NCBI GenBank assembly: GCA_034926785.1
Contig: JAYFQU010000030.1
Span: forward strand, 1 to 23,280
Direction of reading: 5' to 3'
Source: UBA7703 sp034926785
GTDB lineage: Bacteria; Bacillota; Clostridia; Christensenellales; CAG-138
DNA: 23,280 bases
Shown: positions 1 through 7,515 of the stretch, piece by piece
Position numbering within the stretch: the stretch's first letter is position 1
How the letters are laid out: the number at the start of each line of letters is the position of its first letter
The notes under the pieces: generated by a model
Seen by the model: only the letters and a program-made list of their open reading frames with translations
Databases searched by the model: none
What the model was told of the DNA's origin: nothing
Translations under genes and position numbers: made by a program

Positions 1-14
1 TGAACTGAACCCCG
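1..14. repeat. Left terminal inverted repeat of the IS3 element
   Basis: These 14 bases match the reverse complement of 1266-1279 without mismatch. They mark the orfB-proximal end of the element and coincide with the first base of the window. Confidence 0.9.
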
Positions 15-59
15 TCGATTAGACACAAATAAAAGCCCCTATCGCAGGAATACTAAGAA

Positions 60-911
60 TTACATGAACTGGCGTCGTTTTTCGAGCGGCGTCAGTTTTG
101 TTTTAAGCTGAATTCGCTCATGGTTGTAGAAGAATATAAAGTTATCAATGAGCTGCCTTGCGTGAACAATGGATTGCGGCTTGTGCCTTCTCAAGCATTC
201 TGCCTTCAGAATACCGAAGAAGTTTTCAGCCATAGCATTATCATAGCAATTTCCCCTTCTTGACATCGAGGGCGTAATGCCATAGTCTCGTGTCAGGGCG
301 AAGTATGCGTGTGAGGTATATTGAAACCCTTGGTCGCTGTGGAGCTGCAACTCTGCGGCGACCGCTTCTTTCTCTTGTGCCATTCGAACTGTTTGGAGAA
401 CTAGATTGATCGTTTGTTCCGTTCCAGTCTTGTAGGCGACGATGCTGTTGTCAAACAGATCTCGAATGACCGAAAGATATAAGGTTCCCTGCTTCGTTCC
501 GATGTATGAAATATCCGTTACCCACTTCTCGTTTGGACGATTCGCTGTGAAGTCGCGATTGAGCAGATTCGGGTATCGGTGCAGCTGATCGGACATCTGC
601 TGGTACTTTCGTTTCCGCCGCACCTCAGAAAACAATCCGAATTTCTGCATGATACGATAGATTCTCTTGTGGTTTACATGGTTTCCTCGCCGATCAAGCC
701 ACAACCCGATTCGCCGATAACCATAGGTGCGATCTGTTTCCTCGCGGCATTGGCAAATGAGTTGTACAAGGCTCTCATCCATCTTACTTTTCTTTCGCCT
801 CAGGTACGCATAGTAGCCGCTTCGGGAAACATCGAAAAATTTGCACATATCTTTCAAAGTATATCTGCTCTTGTATTTATCAATGACTGTGAATTTAACC
901 CCAGGTCTCAC
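60..911 (-). CDS. IS3-family transposase OrfB (DDE integrase domain)
   Basis: This is the catalytic part of the IS3 transposase. An N-terminal HTH_21-type segment is visible (MCKFFDVSRSGYYAY, about residues 22-36). The retroviral integrase-like core follows, with the catalytic triad D133 (WVTDISY), D193 (HSDQG) and E229 (NAMAENF); the last two are separated by 35 residues, as expected for DD(35)E. The length (283 aa) is normal, so the gene appears intact. The frame opens at a GTG that overlaps the end of orfA (ATGTGA), one base back relative to orfA. In most IS3 elements OrfB is made as an OrfAB fusion by programmed -1 frameshifting. No A6G-type slippery heptamer is visible in this overlap, so coupling through the overlapping GTG is an alternative. 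Confidence 0.94.
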   Translation of the reverse strand: MRPGVKFTVIDKYKSRYTLKDMCKFFDVSRSGYYAYLRRKKSKMDESLVQLICQCREETDRTYGYRRIGLWLDRRGNHVNHKRIYRIMQKFGLFSEVRRKRKYQQMSDQLHRYPNLLNRDFTANRPNEKWVTDISYIGTKQGTLYLSVIRDLFDNSIVAYKTGTEQTINLVLQTVRMAQEKEAVAAELQLHSDQGFQYTSHAYFALTRDYGITPSMSRRGNCYDNAMAENFFGILKAECLRRHKPQSIVHARQLIDNFIFFYNHERIQLKTKLTPLEKRRQFM

Positions 912-1198
912 ATCCTTCCAACAGCTTGAAGAAAAGACTGGTAGAGCGCTATTTCTCGTTCTAACTTCTTGATCCGCAAGTCTTTTTCTTGCATTGATGT
1001 AAGCGCACGTTTCTGTGGCCGTCCTGAAGATGTCCCGATGGTTTCTCCCTTCCGTTGCTTTCTCCGGTACCGCTTGACCAAATCTTTGATCTGTGTGGTC
1101 TCAAATCCGAGTTCTTTTGCTATTTCTCGCTGTGTATATCCCGCTGCTTGTAGTTCCAGGACCTTACTGATGATTCTCGCGCCATATTGTTTTCCCAT
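908..1198 (-). CDS. IS3-family transposase OrfA (HTH and leucine zipper)
   Basis: This small protein (96 aa) gives the transposase its specific binding to the element's ends and its dimerisation. Residues about 9-45 form a helix-turn-helix of the IS3/IS911 OrfA type (AAGYTQREIAKELGF). Residues about 68-92 have heptad-spaced hydrophobics typical of the leucine zipper (LRIKKLEREIALYQSFL). The ATG at 1198 is preceded by a strong GGGAGG ribosome binding site seven bases away. Its stop codon overlaps the start of orfB. The ribosome binding site can pair with an upstream CCTCC, forming a hairpin that could block translation on transcripts entering from outside the element. Confidence 0.93.
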   Translation of the reverse strand: MGKQYGARIISKVLELQAAGYTQREIAKELGFETTQIKDLVKRYRRKQRKGETIGTSSGRPQKRALTSMQEKDLRIKKLEREIALYQSFLQAVGRM

Positions 1199-1205
1199 AC
1201 AAAAA

Positions 1206-1241
1206 CCTCCCGCCGTAGTGATTTTATCCTACGACAGGAGG
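1206..1241 (-). promoter_or_regulatory. Hairpin able to hide the orfA ribosome binding site
   Basis: CCTCC (1206-1210) pairs with GGAGG (1237-1241), and CGTAG (1214-1218) pairs with CTACG (1229-1233), around a 10-base loop and a 3x3 internal loop. On the minus-strand RNA the 3' arm is the ribosome binding site of orfA. A transcript started at the element's own promoter (near 1219) lacks the 5' arm. A transcript reading in from outside contains both arms. This matches the logic known for IS10 and similar elements, in which read-through RNA is poorly translated. Confidence 0.6.
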
Positions 1242-1254
1242 TGCTTTTTCTCAA
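1226..1254 (-). promoter_or_regulatory. Predicted transposase promoter near the IS right end
   Basis: On the minus strand, TTGAGA (1249-1254) is followed after exactly 17 bases by TAGGAT (1226-1231). This fits a housekeeping sigma-factor promoter. The start of transcription is expected near 1219, giving a leader of about 20 bases before orfA. The promoter overlaps the upstream arm of the hairpin at 1206-1241. Confidence 0.65.
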
Positions 1255-1265
1255 TGTCCGTTTTC

Positions 1266-1279
1266 CGGGGTTCAGTTCA
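1266..1279. repeat. Right terminal inverted repeat of the IS3 element
   Basis: This is the perfect 14-base partner of the repeat at 1-14. It marks the orfA-proximal end, next to the predicted transposase promoter. Confidence 0.9.
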
Positions 1280-1335
1280 CATGGCCCGCGCCGGTGTTAT
1301 TCATAATGGAGGGCGATCTGAGAACGTCTGTCGCG

Positions 1336-2835
1336 CTATGGATGGTTAAAAGTGCCAAACCGTTCATAAATGATTGGCGAACCATAATGAAACTGCTTGG
1401 AGAGCAAATCATACCGCTCACCCTTGCTCCAACCTTCGGCGGTAGGATTATGCGTCGTCAGGTTCACCTCACAGTTGGGTAACTGCTTGACAAGCGCAGC
1501 TTTTTGTTCATCCGAAAGCGGATTATTCGCGATCCAGAGCCGCTCCAAATTTTGCAGCGAATACAACGGCGAGGCATCGGTGATCCGGTTGTTACAGATG
1601 TTTAAATGCTTGAGCTGTGTAAGCGCCGAAAGCGGGGAGACATCGGCTATCCGGTTGGAGAACAGCTCCAAATATTCCAGTTCAGTGCAGTTCGCGACCG
1701 CGGAGATATCGGTGATGTTGTAGGAAATTGCCGCGATCAGCACCTTGAGATGCTTCATGTTGGCCAGAAACGAAAGGTTGGTGAGCTTATTATGTCCGAT
1801 GTCCAGATACACTAAATCGGTGCAGTATTTTAAGATATCGGCCACATCGGACGAAAAGCCATAGAACGGTTTGGAGGCCTTGAGCATATTCGCATCCGTC
1901 CGGCAGGAATAGGCCGCGAAATGGATCATCCAGGAGAACTTGATCTTAGGGAACTTCGCCGCAAGCGCGGCCATGGTCTTGTTATCCACCTTGGTGTAGG
2001 CCATATCCGCGTAGGTGCAGTTCGGCAGGCAGGCGAGCACCCGTTCCAGCTCCGGCACGCCTTCGTTTTTTACACGAACTTCATACAGGTCGATCTCCGT
2101 ATCCGACGTTTTGATTTCGCGGCCGAAAAGATGGAATGTATAGAGAACCTCCAGCGCGGGAAACTGCTGCTGCAGGGCAAGAACTGTTTCGGGGGTGAGC
2201 GTTGCATTGAGCTGCGTCAAATCCACGACTTGAAGAGCCGGAAACAACCCGAGCGCACGGGATAATTCGCCTACGAAGTCTTCCGATTCCGTTTCGGATG
2301 CATGGATAACGAGAGATGTGGTTTGATTATCGATCGGCTCTCCAAAAACCTCCGCCATACATTGAATGGAAAGGCTGGGATTCGCCTGAACCAGAGTGAA
2401 CAGCGTGGCATTGTCCAGCTTGCAGGAGCGGATATCGAGCGCTTTCAGATACGGCAGGACATCGATGGCGCGCTGAATTTCTGCACTCGGCCAGTTGCCG
2501 GATGCGGTGAGTTTGGCTGTATCATAGGAGACGGTCTGGCCGAGCAAATCCAAATCGCATTTAACGTCGATCTCCGGATGCGCGGCGGCAAAGGCCGATA
2601 CCTCGGAAATGTCTTTTGAGCCCGTCAGGTTGACGGATATTAAATCGGGGAACCGCTCGAGCAGGCGGGATTCGCCCTCGTCCAGCGCAACCGACAGTTT
2701 CGTTGCGCCGGGATCGAAGGAGCCCTGTTGAAAGACAACTGCATGCGAAACTGCCCGCGGACTGCAGGCAAACAGAAGCAGCAGCGCCGAGCAGCACATG
2801 ACGGGAAAAACGAGACGAAAGAAAGGAGATTTCAT
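1336..2835 (-). CDS. LRR lipoprotein with N-terminal repeat array
   Basis: This 499-aa protein is predicted to be anchored outside the membrane: a hydrophobic signal ends in a lipobox (LLFAC, Cys24). Residues about 80-310 hold three to four degenerate copies of a unit of roughly 70 residues. Each unit has FP-x-L or NP-x-L, then a LFG or VFG turn, then LP-x-L-x-x-x-D-hydrophobic. Residues about 335-455 are canonical LRRs of the internalin-like kind (LEYLELFSNRIADVSPL and neighbours). A short tail follows the LRRs (NPTAEGWS to the end). It lies 61 bases behind the PIG-L/glycosidase fusion gene and is probably co-transcribed. The ATG at 2835 has only a weak ribosome binding site. No terminator is visible before the IS. 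Ligand binding is the family role; the ligand is unknown. Confidence 0.88.
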   Translation of the reverse strand: MKSPFFRLVFPVMCCSALLLLFACSPRAVSHAVVFQQGSFDPGATKLSVALDEGESRLLERFPDLISVNLTGSKDISEVSAFAAAHPEIDVKCDLDLLGQTVSYDTAKLTASGNWPSAEIQRAIDVLPYLKALDIRSCKLDNATLFTLVQANPSLSIQCMAEVFGEPIDNQTTSLVIHASETESEDFVGELSRALGLFPALQVVDLTQLNATLTPETVLALQQQFPALEVLYTFHLFGREIKTSDTEIDLYEVRVKNEGVPELERVLACLPNCTYADMAYTKVDNKTMAALAAKFPKIKFSWMIHFAAYSCRTDANMLKASKPFYGFSSDVADILKYCTDLVYLDIGHNKLTNLSFLANMKHLKVLIAAISYNITDISAVANCTELEYLELFSNRIADVSPLSALTQLKHLNICNNRITDASPLYSLQNLERLWIANNPLSDEQKAALVKQLPNCEVNLTTHNPTAEGWSKGERYDLLSKQFHYGSPIIYERFGTFNHP

Positions 2836-2896
2836 AGGAATATCCAGCTTTGGTTGAAATTGGTATTGTCGCCAAGGCGGCGGTTTCGGGCGGCAA

Positions 2897-4795
2897 TCAC
2901 GGGGTCGTCGTTGGTTTTGCCGTTGTTTTTGCCGTTGGGACAGGCGTCGGGGTTACATCGGGCAGAGGAACCCAGGGGTGGCTGCCGTTGTTGTAAACGT
3001 GGTCGTCCACCGTTGGAACCAGTTCGGAATTGCCCCAGAGAAGCCCGTCCGTCCAAGGGCGCTGCGTGTCGCTCCCCTCGCCGCTGTGCTGGCTGAGGTT
3101 CTCGCCCATAAATACCATGGCCGTGGAACTGCCGCCATCGAGATTATACGCAAGCTGGCAGCCATAGAGATAAAAGAGTTGCGCGAATCCGTCCATCGTC
3201 ATGCCGACGCTGTATTTGGGCTGCCGCCCATCCACCGTGATCGCGATCCAATAACCCGGCTCTACCATGCCGAGACCACAGCGCGGATTGGCGCGGCCCA
3301 GGTGTCCGCGCTTGGATGTCAGATCGCGCTCATAACGGTATAAGAGCGTTGGGCCAAACGAAAAGGTGTTTTTTACGCCCTGATCCAGCAGCGCCTGCGG
3401 AGAGACGGTATTTGGCTTAAAGATCTTCAGCGAAAGATCGCCCGGGTAGAGCGCGAGCGTATCCTGCGCCTGGTTTGCGCTGTAGATAACGCCGTTGCGC
3501 AGGAGGATCCCTTTGAGTTCCGTCTCAGCGCGTGTGAGATTATCACCCGTTATGGCAAGTACCGCGCGGTAACGCCGCGCCATATACCACGGCGGCTCCA
3601 GACGCTGGATCGACCGGATGCTTTCCGTGTGAATACCCGCTTGAAAACTGTCCGTTTCGCGCATGCGAATCTGCGCAACGCAATAGCTGATTGGCTTGTT
3701 GTCCGAGCGCAGAATATGCTCGCGGTCTATGATGACCGAGAGCGTGTCGGACCGATACTCCCAGTGTTCGTTTTCCTGATCGTTGATCACCACTTCGGCG
3801 GGATCGCTCGCTGCGCGAAAATAGGAATTAAAATCGTCGGTCTTGGGGGCGTAGGCGGGGATGAGCGCGCTATGGGCCTCCGGAGCCGGGGAGGGTGTTT
3901 CTGCAGGCGCTGGTGTGCTCTGACAGGCAAAGAGGCGCGGCGTTGCCGCAACATCTGGCGCGGCGCTGGGACCCGAACGAACGGAGACGGAGCTGGGAGA
4001 ACCGGCAATGCCCGCAAACAGATCGCCGGAGGACGGATCAAAGCGATCCGCTTGCGCGGCGTAGGCCAGCCCGTATTGCGCGCGCGTATAGCCAAAGTCG
4101 TCGCTGATGAGGATAGGATACTGATCGGGATAATACGAATACCCCTGTTGATCCAACTCCAGCGCGGTCATGCCGTTGCAGTTGGAGAGAGGTTCGCTTC
4201 GATCCAGCGTGACCAGCTTTTCGCCATACCGATGTAAAAACAGACGCTGAACCTGCCAGACACCGTACTTGTCCTTGCTTTCCGGATAATCGTTTTCTCC
4301 GGCGGCAAAGCCAACGGCGAGCAGCGCGCAATCGGAGGCGACACAATGGGCGCCATGCCCATATTCGCCAAGCGGATCGTGGGAGACAACGATGGTTGGC
4401 TGATACTTTCGAATGATGTTAACGAGGTAAGCCGTGACCTCGCGTTTGTCCCAATAGCGCAGGGCGTCCTCCTCATTGCTGGTATACACGGGTGAAAACG
4501 AAGCAAAGACCGCCTGCACGTTAAGGCCGTAACGCGCAAGGGATGCGCGCGCGGCGACGCCCTGCTCGTAGCTGTCGCTGGAAAGATAGACGACGACGGC
4601 GGATCGGCCCTGCTGCCCCGCGTAGAGCGGCAGCACACCGCCAAGAAACAGACTTTCATCTCCGGGGTGTGCGCAGATGATCATAAAATCTACGCCGGTT
4701 TTCTGCGGCGCCGCCGCGTTGGATTTGCTTTGAATCGTGAAAATTCCGCAGATGACGGCCAGCAGGACAATACTGCTCCAAATTCGCTTTCGCAT
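2897..4795 (-). CDS. Secreted PIG-L deacetylase / phosphodiester glycosidase fusion
   Basis: A signal peptide (about residues 1-27, cut near SNA-A) is followed by two enzyme domains. Residues about 34-245 are PIG-L/LmbE-like: the zinc motif appears as AHPGDE (H43, D46, E47), a variant of the usual HPDDE, with the second site in GEYGHGAH (H147/H150). This family deacetylates N-acetylglucosamine-type substrates. After a Ser/Pro/Ala-rich linker (about 262-310), residues about 410-600 match the NAGPA-type phosphodiester glycosidase domain (NPRCGLG, ITVDGR, NLDGGSST). The tail is Thr/Pro-rich. The ATG at 4795 was chosen over one 63 bases upstream because it has a GGAGA ribosome binding site and begins the signal peptide. 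It heads a likely two-gene unit with the LRR lipoprotein. Acting on envelope glycans or teichoic acids is inferred. Confidence 0.85.
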   Translation of the reverse strand: MRKRIWSSIVLLAVICGIFTIQSKSNAAAPQKTGVDFMIICAHPGDESLFLGGVLPLYAGQQGRSAVVVYLSSDSYEQGVAARASLARYGLNVQAVFASFSPVYTSNEEDALRYWDKREVTAYLVNIIRKYQPTIVVSHDPLGEYGHGAHCVASDCALLAVGFAAGENDYPESKDKYGVWQVQRLFLHRYGEKLVTLDRSEPLSNCNGMTALELDQQGYSYYPDQYPILISDDFGYTRAQYGLAYAAQADRFDPSSGDLFAGIAGSPSSVSVRSGPSAAPDVAATPRLFACQSTPAPAETPSPAPEAHSALIPAYAPKTDDFNSYFRAASDPAEVVINDQENEHWEYRSDTLSVIIDREHILRSDNKPISYCVAQIRMRETDSFQAGIHTESIRSIQRLEPPWYMARRYRAVLAITGDNLTRAETELKGILLRNGVIYSANQAQDTLALYPGDLSLKIFKPNTVSPQALLDQGVKNTFSFGPTLLYRYERDLTSKRGHLGRANPRCGLGMVEPGYWIAITVDGRQPKYSVGMTMDGFAQLFYLYGCQLAYNLDGGSSTAMVFMGENLSQHSGEGSDTQRPWTDGLLWGNSELVPTVDDHVYNNGSHPWVPLPDVTPTPVPTAKTTAKPTTTP

Positions 4796-4911
4796 CAGAT
4801 TTCTCCAGTATAAACAAGGATATCGCAAGTCGGTTCTATCATATATGGCACATCGCAACCACTGGAATGATACCGCGAACGGATCACGCCAAGTGTTGAT
4901 TCTTTTTCGAT

Positions 4912-4940
4912 ATTATAACAGCATTTTTCTGTATATACAA
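4912..4940 (-). promoter_or_regulatory. Predicted promoter of the PIG-L fusion/LRR lipoprotein unit
   Basis: The minus strand reads TTGTAT (4935-4940), a 17-base spacer and a consensus TATAAT (4912-4917). Transcription would start near 4905, about 110 bases before the ATG at 4795. Confidence 0.65.
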
Positions 4941-5163
4941 CGCCAGACATTCAAAATTTATGCAATACCGGCGCTGCAACGAATTGGCGCATGCACCCTT
5001 TGCACAAGGATTTTTGGTTGGAAACAGGGCTTGCCGGCGTCGCTTGATGGTTTTTTGCATGCCGAGCCGCTTACAGAAAAAGAACGCAGAGCGCAATCGT
5101 TTTCAGAGAAACTTGGGGTTCCCAGGGGATCATTTTTCCGATGAACAAACTGCGCGCAAACGG

Positions 5164-5191
5164 AAAAAAGCGACCCGCCTGCAAGGGCGGG
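5164..5191 (-). terminator. Rho-independent terminator after the first XRE-like gene
   Basis: On the minus strand a six-base stem (CCCGCC/GGCGGG, loop of six) is followed by TCGC and six Ts. It begins about 30 bases after the stop codon at 5224. Confidence 0.8.
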
Positions 5192-5223
5192 CCGTTGATT
5201 GGTACCACTGCGGGATACGACCA

Positions 5224-5649
5224 TTATTCGCTGCCAAGCGGCGGCAATGAAAAATTTGAAAGCAGCGTTCGCGTTTCGTTCAACGAAAGATGGTGCATCA
5301 AACCGTAAAGGATCACGGCATCCCGCTTGGCGTGCGGGGTCAATTGGCCGACCTTGGCCGCCCGGAGTAAAGCCTGTGTTCGCTCCGCGTCAAGCTCTAA
5401 CCCGAAGGCGAGCTGAAGCGCCTTATCGCGCGAAGGCCTGCGGATTCCGTTAAAAAGTTGGTGGCCATAGCTGCGCTCAATGCCTGCGCGCTGGATCACG
5501 CGTTCGCGCGTTGCGTTGCGTTCGGAGCAAAGTTGCGCCAGGTACTCCGTAAAAACCGGTTGCACATCACCGCAGCGGAGCACGTCATCCAGCGCGCCAT
5601 GATGCAAAAGCTTGATCAGATCGCTCGTATCACAGCTCTTTTTTTCCAT
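5224..5649 (-). CDS. XRE-like HTH regulator, paralogue of the gene at 9137-9610
   Basis: This 141-aa cytoplasmic protein carries a helix-turn-helix-like core around residues 45-95, containing the block QLFNGIRRPSRDKALQLAFG. The paralogue at 9137-9610 shares most of this block, and both end with an RDxVIL segment and a conserved tail. Small proteins of this type are commonly found beside Ser/Thr kinase genes in Clostridia, which fits this locus. The ATG at 5649 has an AAGGGTGA ribosome binding site; a TTG 30 bases upstream does not. It follows the LRR lipoprotein gene by 65 bases and precedes a terminator, so it is probably the last gene of that unit. DNA binding is inferred from the fold; no target is known. 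Confidence 0.75.
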   Translation of the reverse strand: MEKKSCDTSDLIKLLHHGALDDVLRCGDVQPVFTEYLAQLCSERNATRERVIQRAGIERSYGHQLFNGIRRPSRDKALQLAFGLELDAERTQALLRAAKVGQLTPHAKRDAVILYGLMHHLSLNETRTLLSNFSLPPLGSE

Positions 5650-5714
5650 ATCATCACCCTTTTCCAGCCGGGCAAGCAAGGGGACGTTCTCTCGCGGCCA
5701 GCCGACGCGGGCTA

Positions 5715-7343
5715 TTACAGCCCGGATGGCAACGCATAGAGCTCCTCGATGGTCATGCCGAAGGTGTCCTGAATGGTGCTTTCCATCAGCTGAACCGAAT
5801 GCAGGTGGACATCTTCAATATCGGGGTTGTTGTAAACATCCCGAAAATATTCTTCAACGGTTCGGCTTTTATCGCTGCACCAGATGTCCTCAAAGGTTTT
5901 GGTATCGGCATAGAAGTAGAAGCCCGCGCCGCCGCCGCTTTTATCATCCGCCTTGACAAGAAATTTCTTTTCGCCCGTGAAATACGTAACCACAACGCCA
6001 TATTTATCACCCTGCGGGAAGAAGCCGCGCACATCGCCGCCCTCATCCCAGCCGCTCCAGGCGGGATTGTGAACCTCAATGTTGAAATATTGCGGCAGTT
6101 TTTGCTCGTAATAGTAACTTGCGATATCCTCCTTCGCGACAAACCCCAACCCGGCCAAAGAGGAAGTATCCCGAACCTTTACTTCGCGAGGCAGGAGATA
6201 GAGCACGTTGGCGGAGGCGCCGAAGGTATCCATCAAAAATTGATCGAAGTCTTTCATGGGCGCAAGGAGCGCGTTGTCGCCTGCGTCGGGGTAGGCTTTT
6301 TGCAGGAACGCCTTTGCTTCAGGCTCGCCGGACTCCACATTCAGCGTTTGCGACTTAATATCAAAAGTGTAACGGAAATTCTTATGATCACTGATCAAAT
6401 AGCGCTTATCGTTTGGGTAATAGCATATAAACAATGCTTGATCGGTTCCATGATTTTTGATCATGATTACCGCGTTTGCCTCATCGGGACTCGGCTGCTT
6501 TCCCCATTCCTCATGGTTCACTTGAACGATGACCGTTTCACTCTTATAGCTCTCCACTTGCGGAGCGTTGTCGATTGGCATAAAGCCAAGTTCCCGTAGG
6601 GAGGCTGCCATAGCAAAGTCTTTTTCCTCAAGATTGGGATAGATGTCCTTTAGCGGCGAATAATCGGTAATAGGGCATCCTTCTAGCTGAAGTTGCTTCA
6701 GTTTGACCAGAGTAGAAAGAGGCGACACGTCGCTGACCTGCGTGTTGGCAAGAGAGAGCCACCACAGTTCGGTTAAACCGGAAAGCACTTTTGCGTCGCT
6801 GATGGTTGACCAATCCATCAGCAGACCACCCAGGCCGGTCAGCTTCGCAAGAGGAGAGTAGTCCTGCGCTTGGCAGTTGAACAACGTCAGAAAGCCGAGG
6901 CTCGTTAGCCCGGAAAGTGGCTCAAGATTGGCAACCGGATTGCCTCCAAGGGAGAGGGAATTTAGTTTGGTCAGCCCGGCAAGGGGCGAGATGTCATGGA
7001 TATTGTGAAACCCCAGTTCAAGGGTTTCAAGGTTTTTAAAATACTCCAGTCCTGAAAGGTCCTTAATCTGCGTTTCCGGGGGAATTTGAAGCTGCCATTC
7101 GATGCCGAGTTTGAGCTCTTTTACCGCCTCCGCCTCGGCAATGGTGATATCCCCTTCGGGTTTGTTCATCGCCGCGCGCACCATTTTTTCCAGAACCGGA
7201 TCGGCAAAGACGACGGTCTGCCGGGGCGTAGCGGAGACCTCTGCGGACGGTTGCGCGTCAACGACGGATGCTGCCGGCGCAGCACAGGCAACAGAGCACA
7301 GCGTGAATAGAACGACCAAACATATGAGGAGAGAGTTTTTCAT
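5715..7343 (-). CDS. LRR lipoprotein with duplicated C-terminal domain
   Basis: The 542-aa product starts with a signal peptide and lipobox (SVAC, Cys20), so it should be tethered to the outer face of the membrane. An internalin-like cap (DPVLEKMVRAAMNKPEGDIT, about 48-67) leads into 22-residue LRRs at about 88-240 (LSGLEYFKNLETLELG and following). The remainder is two tandem copies of one domain, about 250-385 and 398-538. Each opens with GF(M/V), contains V(N/H)xxxW, and ends in DTFG...LYxLP. The ATG at 7343 follows AAGGAAGGA and was chosen over an upstream non-hydrophobic extension. It lies between a terminator (7405-7450) and the XRE-like gene. No convincing promoter was found. A ligand-binding or adhesion role is inferred. 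Confidence 0.87.
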   Translation of the reverse strand: MKNSLLICLVVLFTLCSVACAAPAASVVDAQPSAEVSATPRQTVVFADPVLEKMVRAAMNKPEGDITIAEAEAVKELKLGIEWQLQIPPETQIKDLSGLEYFKNLETLELGFHNIHDISPLAGLTKLNSLSLGGNPVANLEPLSGLTSLGFLTLFNCQAQDYSPLAKLTGLGGLLMDWSTISDAKVLSGLTELWWLSLANTQVSDVSPLSTLVKLKQLQLEGCPITDYSPLKDIYPNLEEKDFAMAASLRELGFMPIDNAPQVESYKSETVIVQVNHEEWGKQPSPDEANAVIMIKNHGTDQALFICYYPNDKRYLISDHKNFRYTFDIKSQTLNVESGEPEAKAFLQKAYPDAGDNALLAPMKDFDQFLMDTFGASANVLYLLPREVKVRDTSSLAGLGFVAKEDIASYYYEQKLPQYFNIEVHNPAWSGWDEGGDVRGFFPQGDKYGVVVTYFTGEKKFLVKADDKSGGGAGFYFYADTKTFEDIWCSDKSRTVEEYFRDVYNNPDIEDVHLHSVQLMESTIQDTFGMTIEELYALPSGL

Positions 7344-7404
7344 TATGATATCCTTCCTTCTGCGCATATGCTCTGCGCCAGTCTGATAAGCAAACTGTAT
7401 CATG

Positions 7405-7450
7405 AAAAAATCGGAAAAGGTATGCAGGTTGCACACTTTCCGATTTTTTT
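7405..7450 (-). terminator. Terminator after the LRR kinase gene
   Basis: A 13-base perfect stem (7405-7417 with 7437-7449) extends through an inner stem that is better paired on the minus strand because of a G-U pair. The minus-strand RNA ends in six Us. It sits about 65 bases after the kinase stop codon and separates the kinase unit from the LRR lipoprotein unit. T runs on both sides would allow it to work in both directions. Confidence 0.8.
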
Positions 7451-7515
7451 TTGCAGACGCACTGCGCGCGATCGGTTGAGGGGACTACCGTTGCAGCGAT
7501 TGCTTGAGGCGCATG

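Larger units (their letters stand above)
1..1279 (-). mobile_element. Complete IS3-family insertion sequence (IS150-like group)
   Basis: The element has matching ends: the first 14 bases (TGAACTGAACCCCG) are the exact reverse complement of 1266-1279. The similarity continues imperfectly inward for about 40 bases. Between the ends lie two overlapping minus-strand genes, orfA then orfB, the usual IS3 organisation. The ends begin with TG and finish with CA, as is usual in the family. All three DDE catalytic residues are present, so the element may be active. It lies 56 bases beyond the stop codon of the LRR lipoprotein gene that is transcribed towards it. The left flank is outside the window, so the short target duplication cannot be tested. 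Confidence 0.95.
4796..5223. other. Intergenic region between the XRE-like gene and the PIG-L fusion gene
   Basis: This 428-base gap contains the terminator of the upstream unit (5164-5191) and the promoter of the downstream unit (4912-4940). The short open frames crossing it on both strands lack ribosome binding sites and recognisable domains. Nothing else stands out between 4941 and 5163. Confidence 0.6.

Noticed and set aside
908..940. Programmed -1 frameshift signal in the orfA/orfB overlap
   Set aside because: The expected A-rich slippery heptamer is absent; only a TCTTTTCTTC run is present, which does not fit the standard pattern well. The frameshift remains possible but is not annotated.
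3629..4237. Plus-strand open frame of 202 codons
   Set aside because: It is antisense to the PIG-L/glycosidase fusion and shows no domain or ribosome binding site.
4737..5144. Plus-strand open frame of 135 codons
   Set aside because: It starts inside the PIG-L gene, crosses a minus-strand promoter and has no recognisable domain.
5799..6599. Plus-strand open frame of 266 codons
   Set aside because: It lies entirely inside the LRR lipoprotein gene on the other strand, which has clear domains, a signal peptide and a ribosome binding site.
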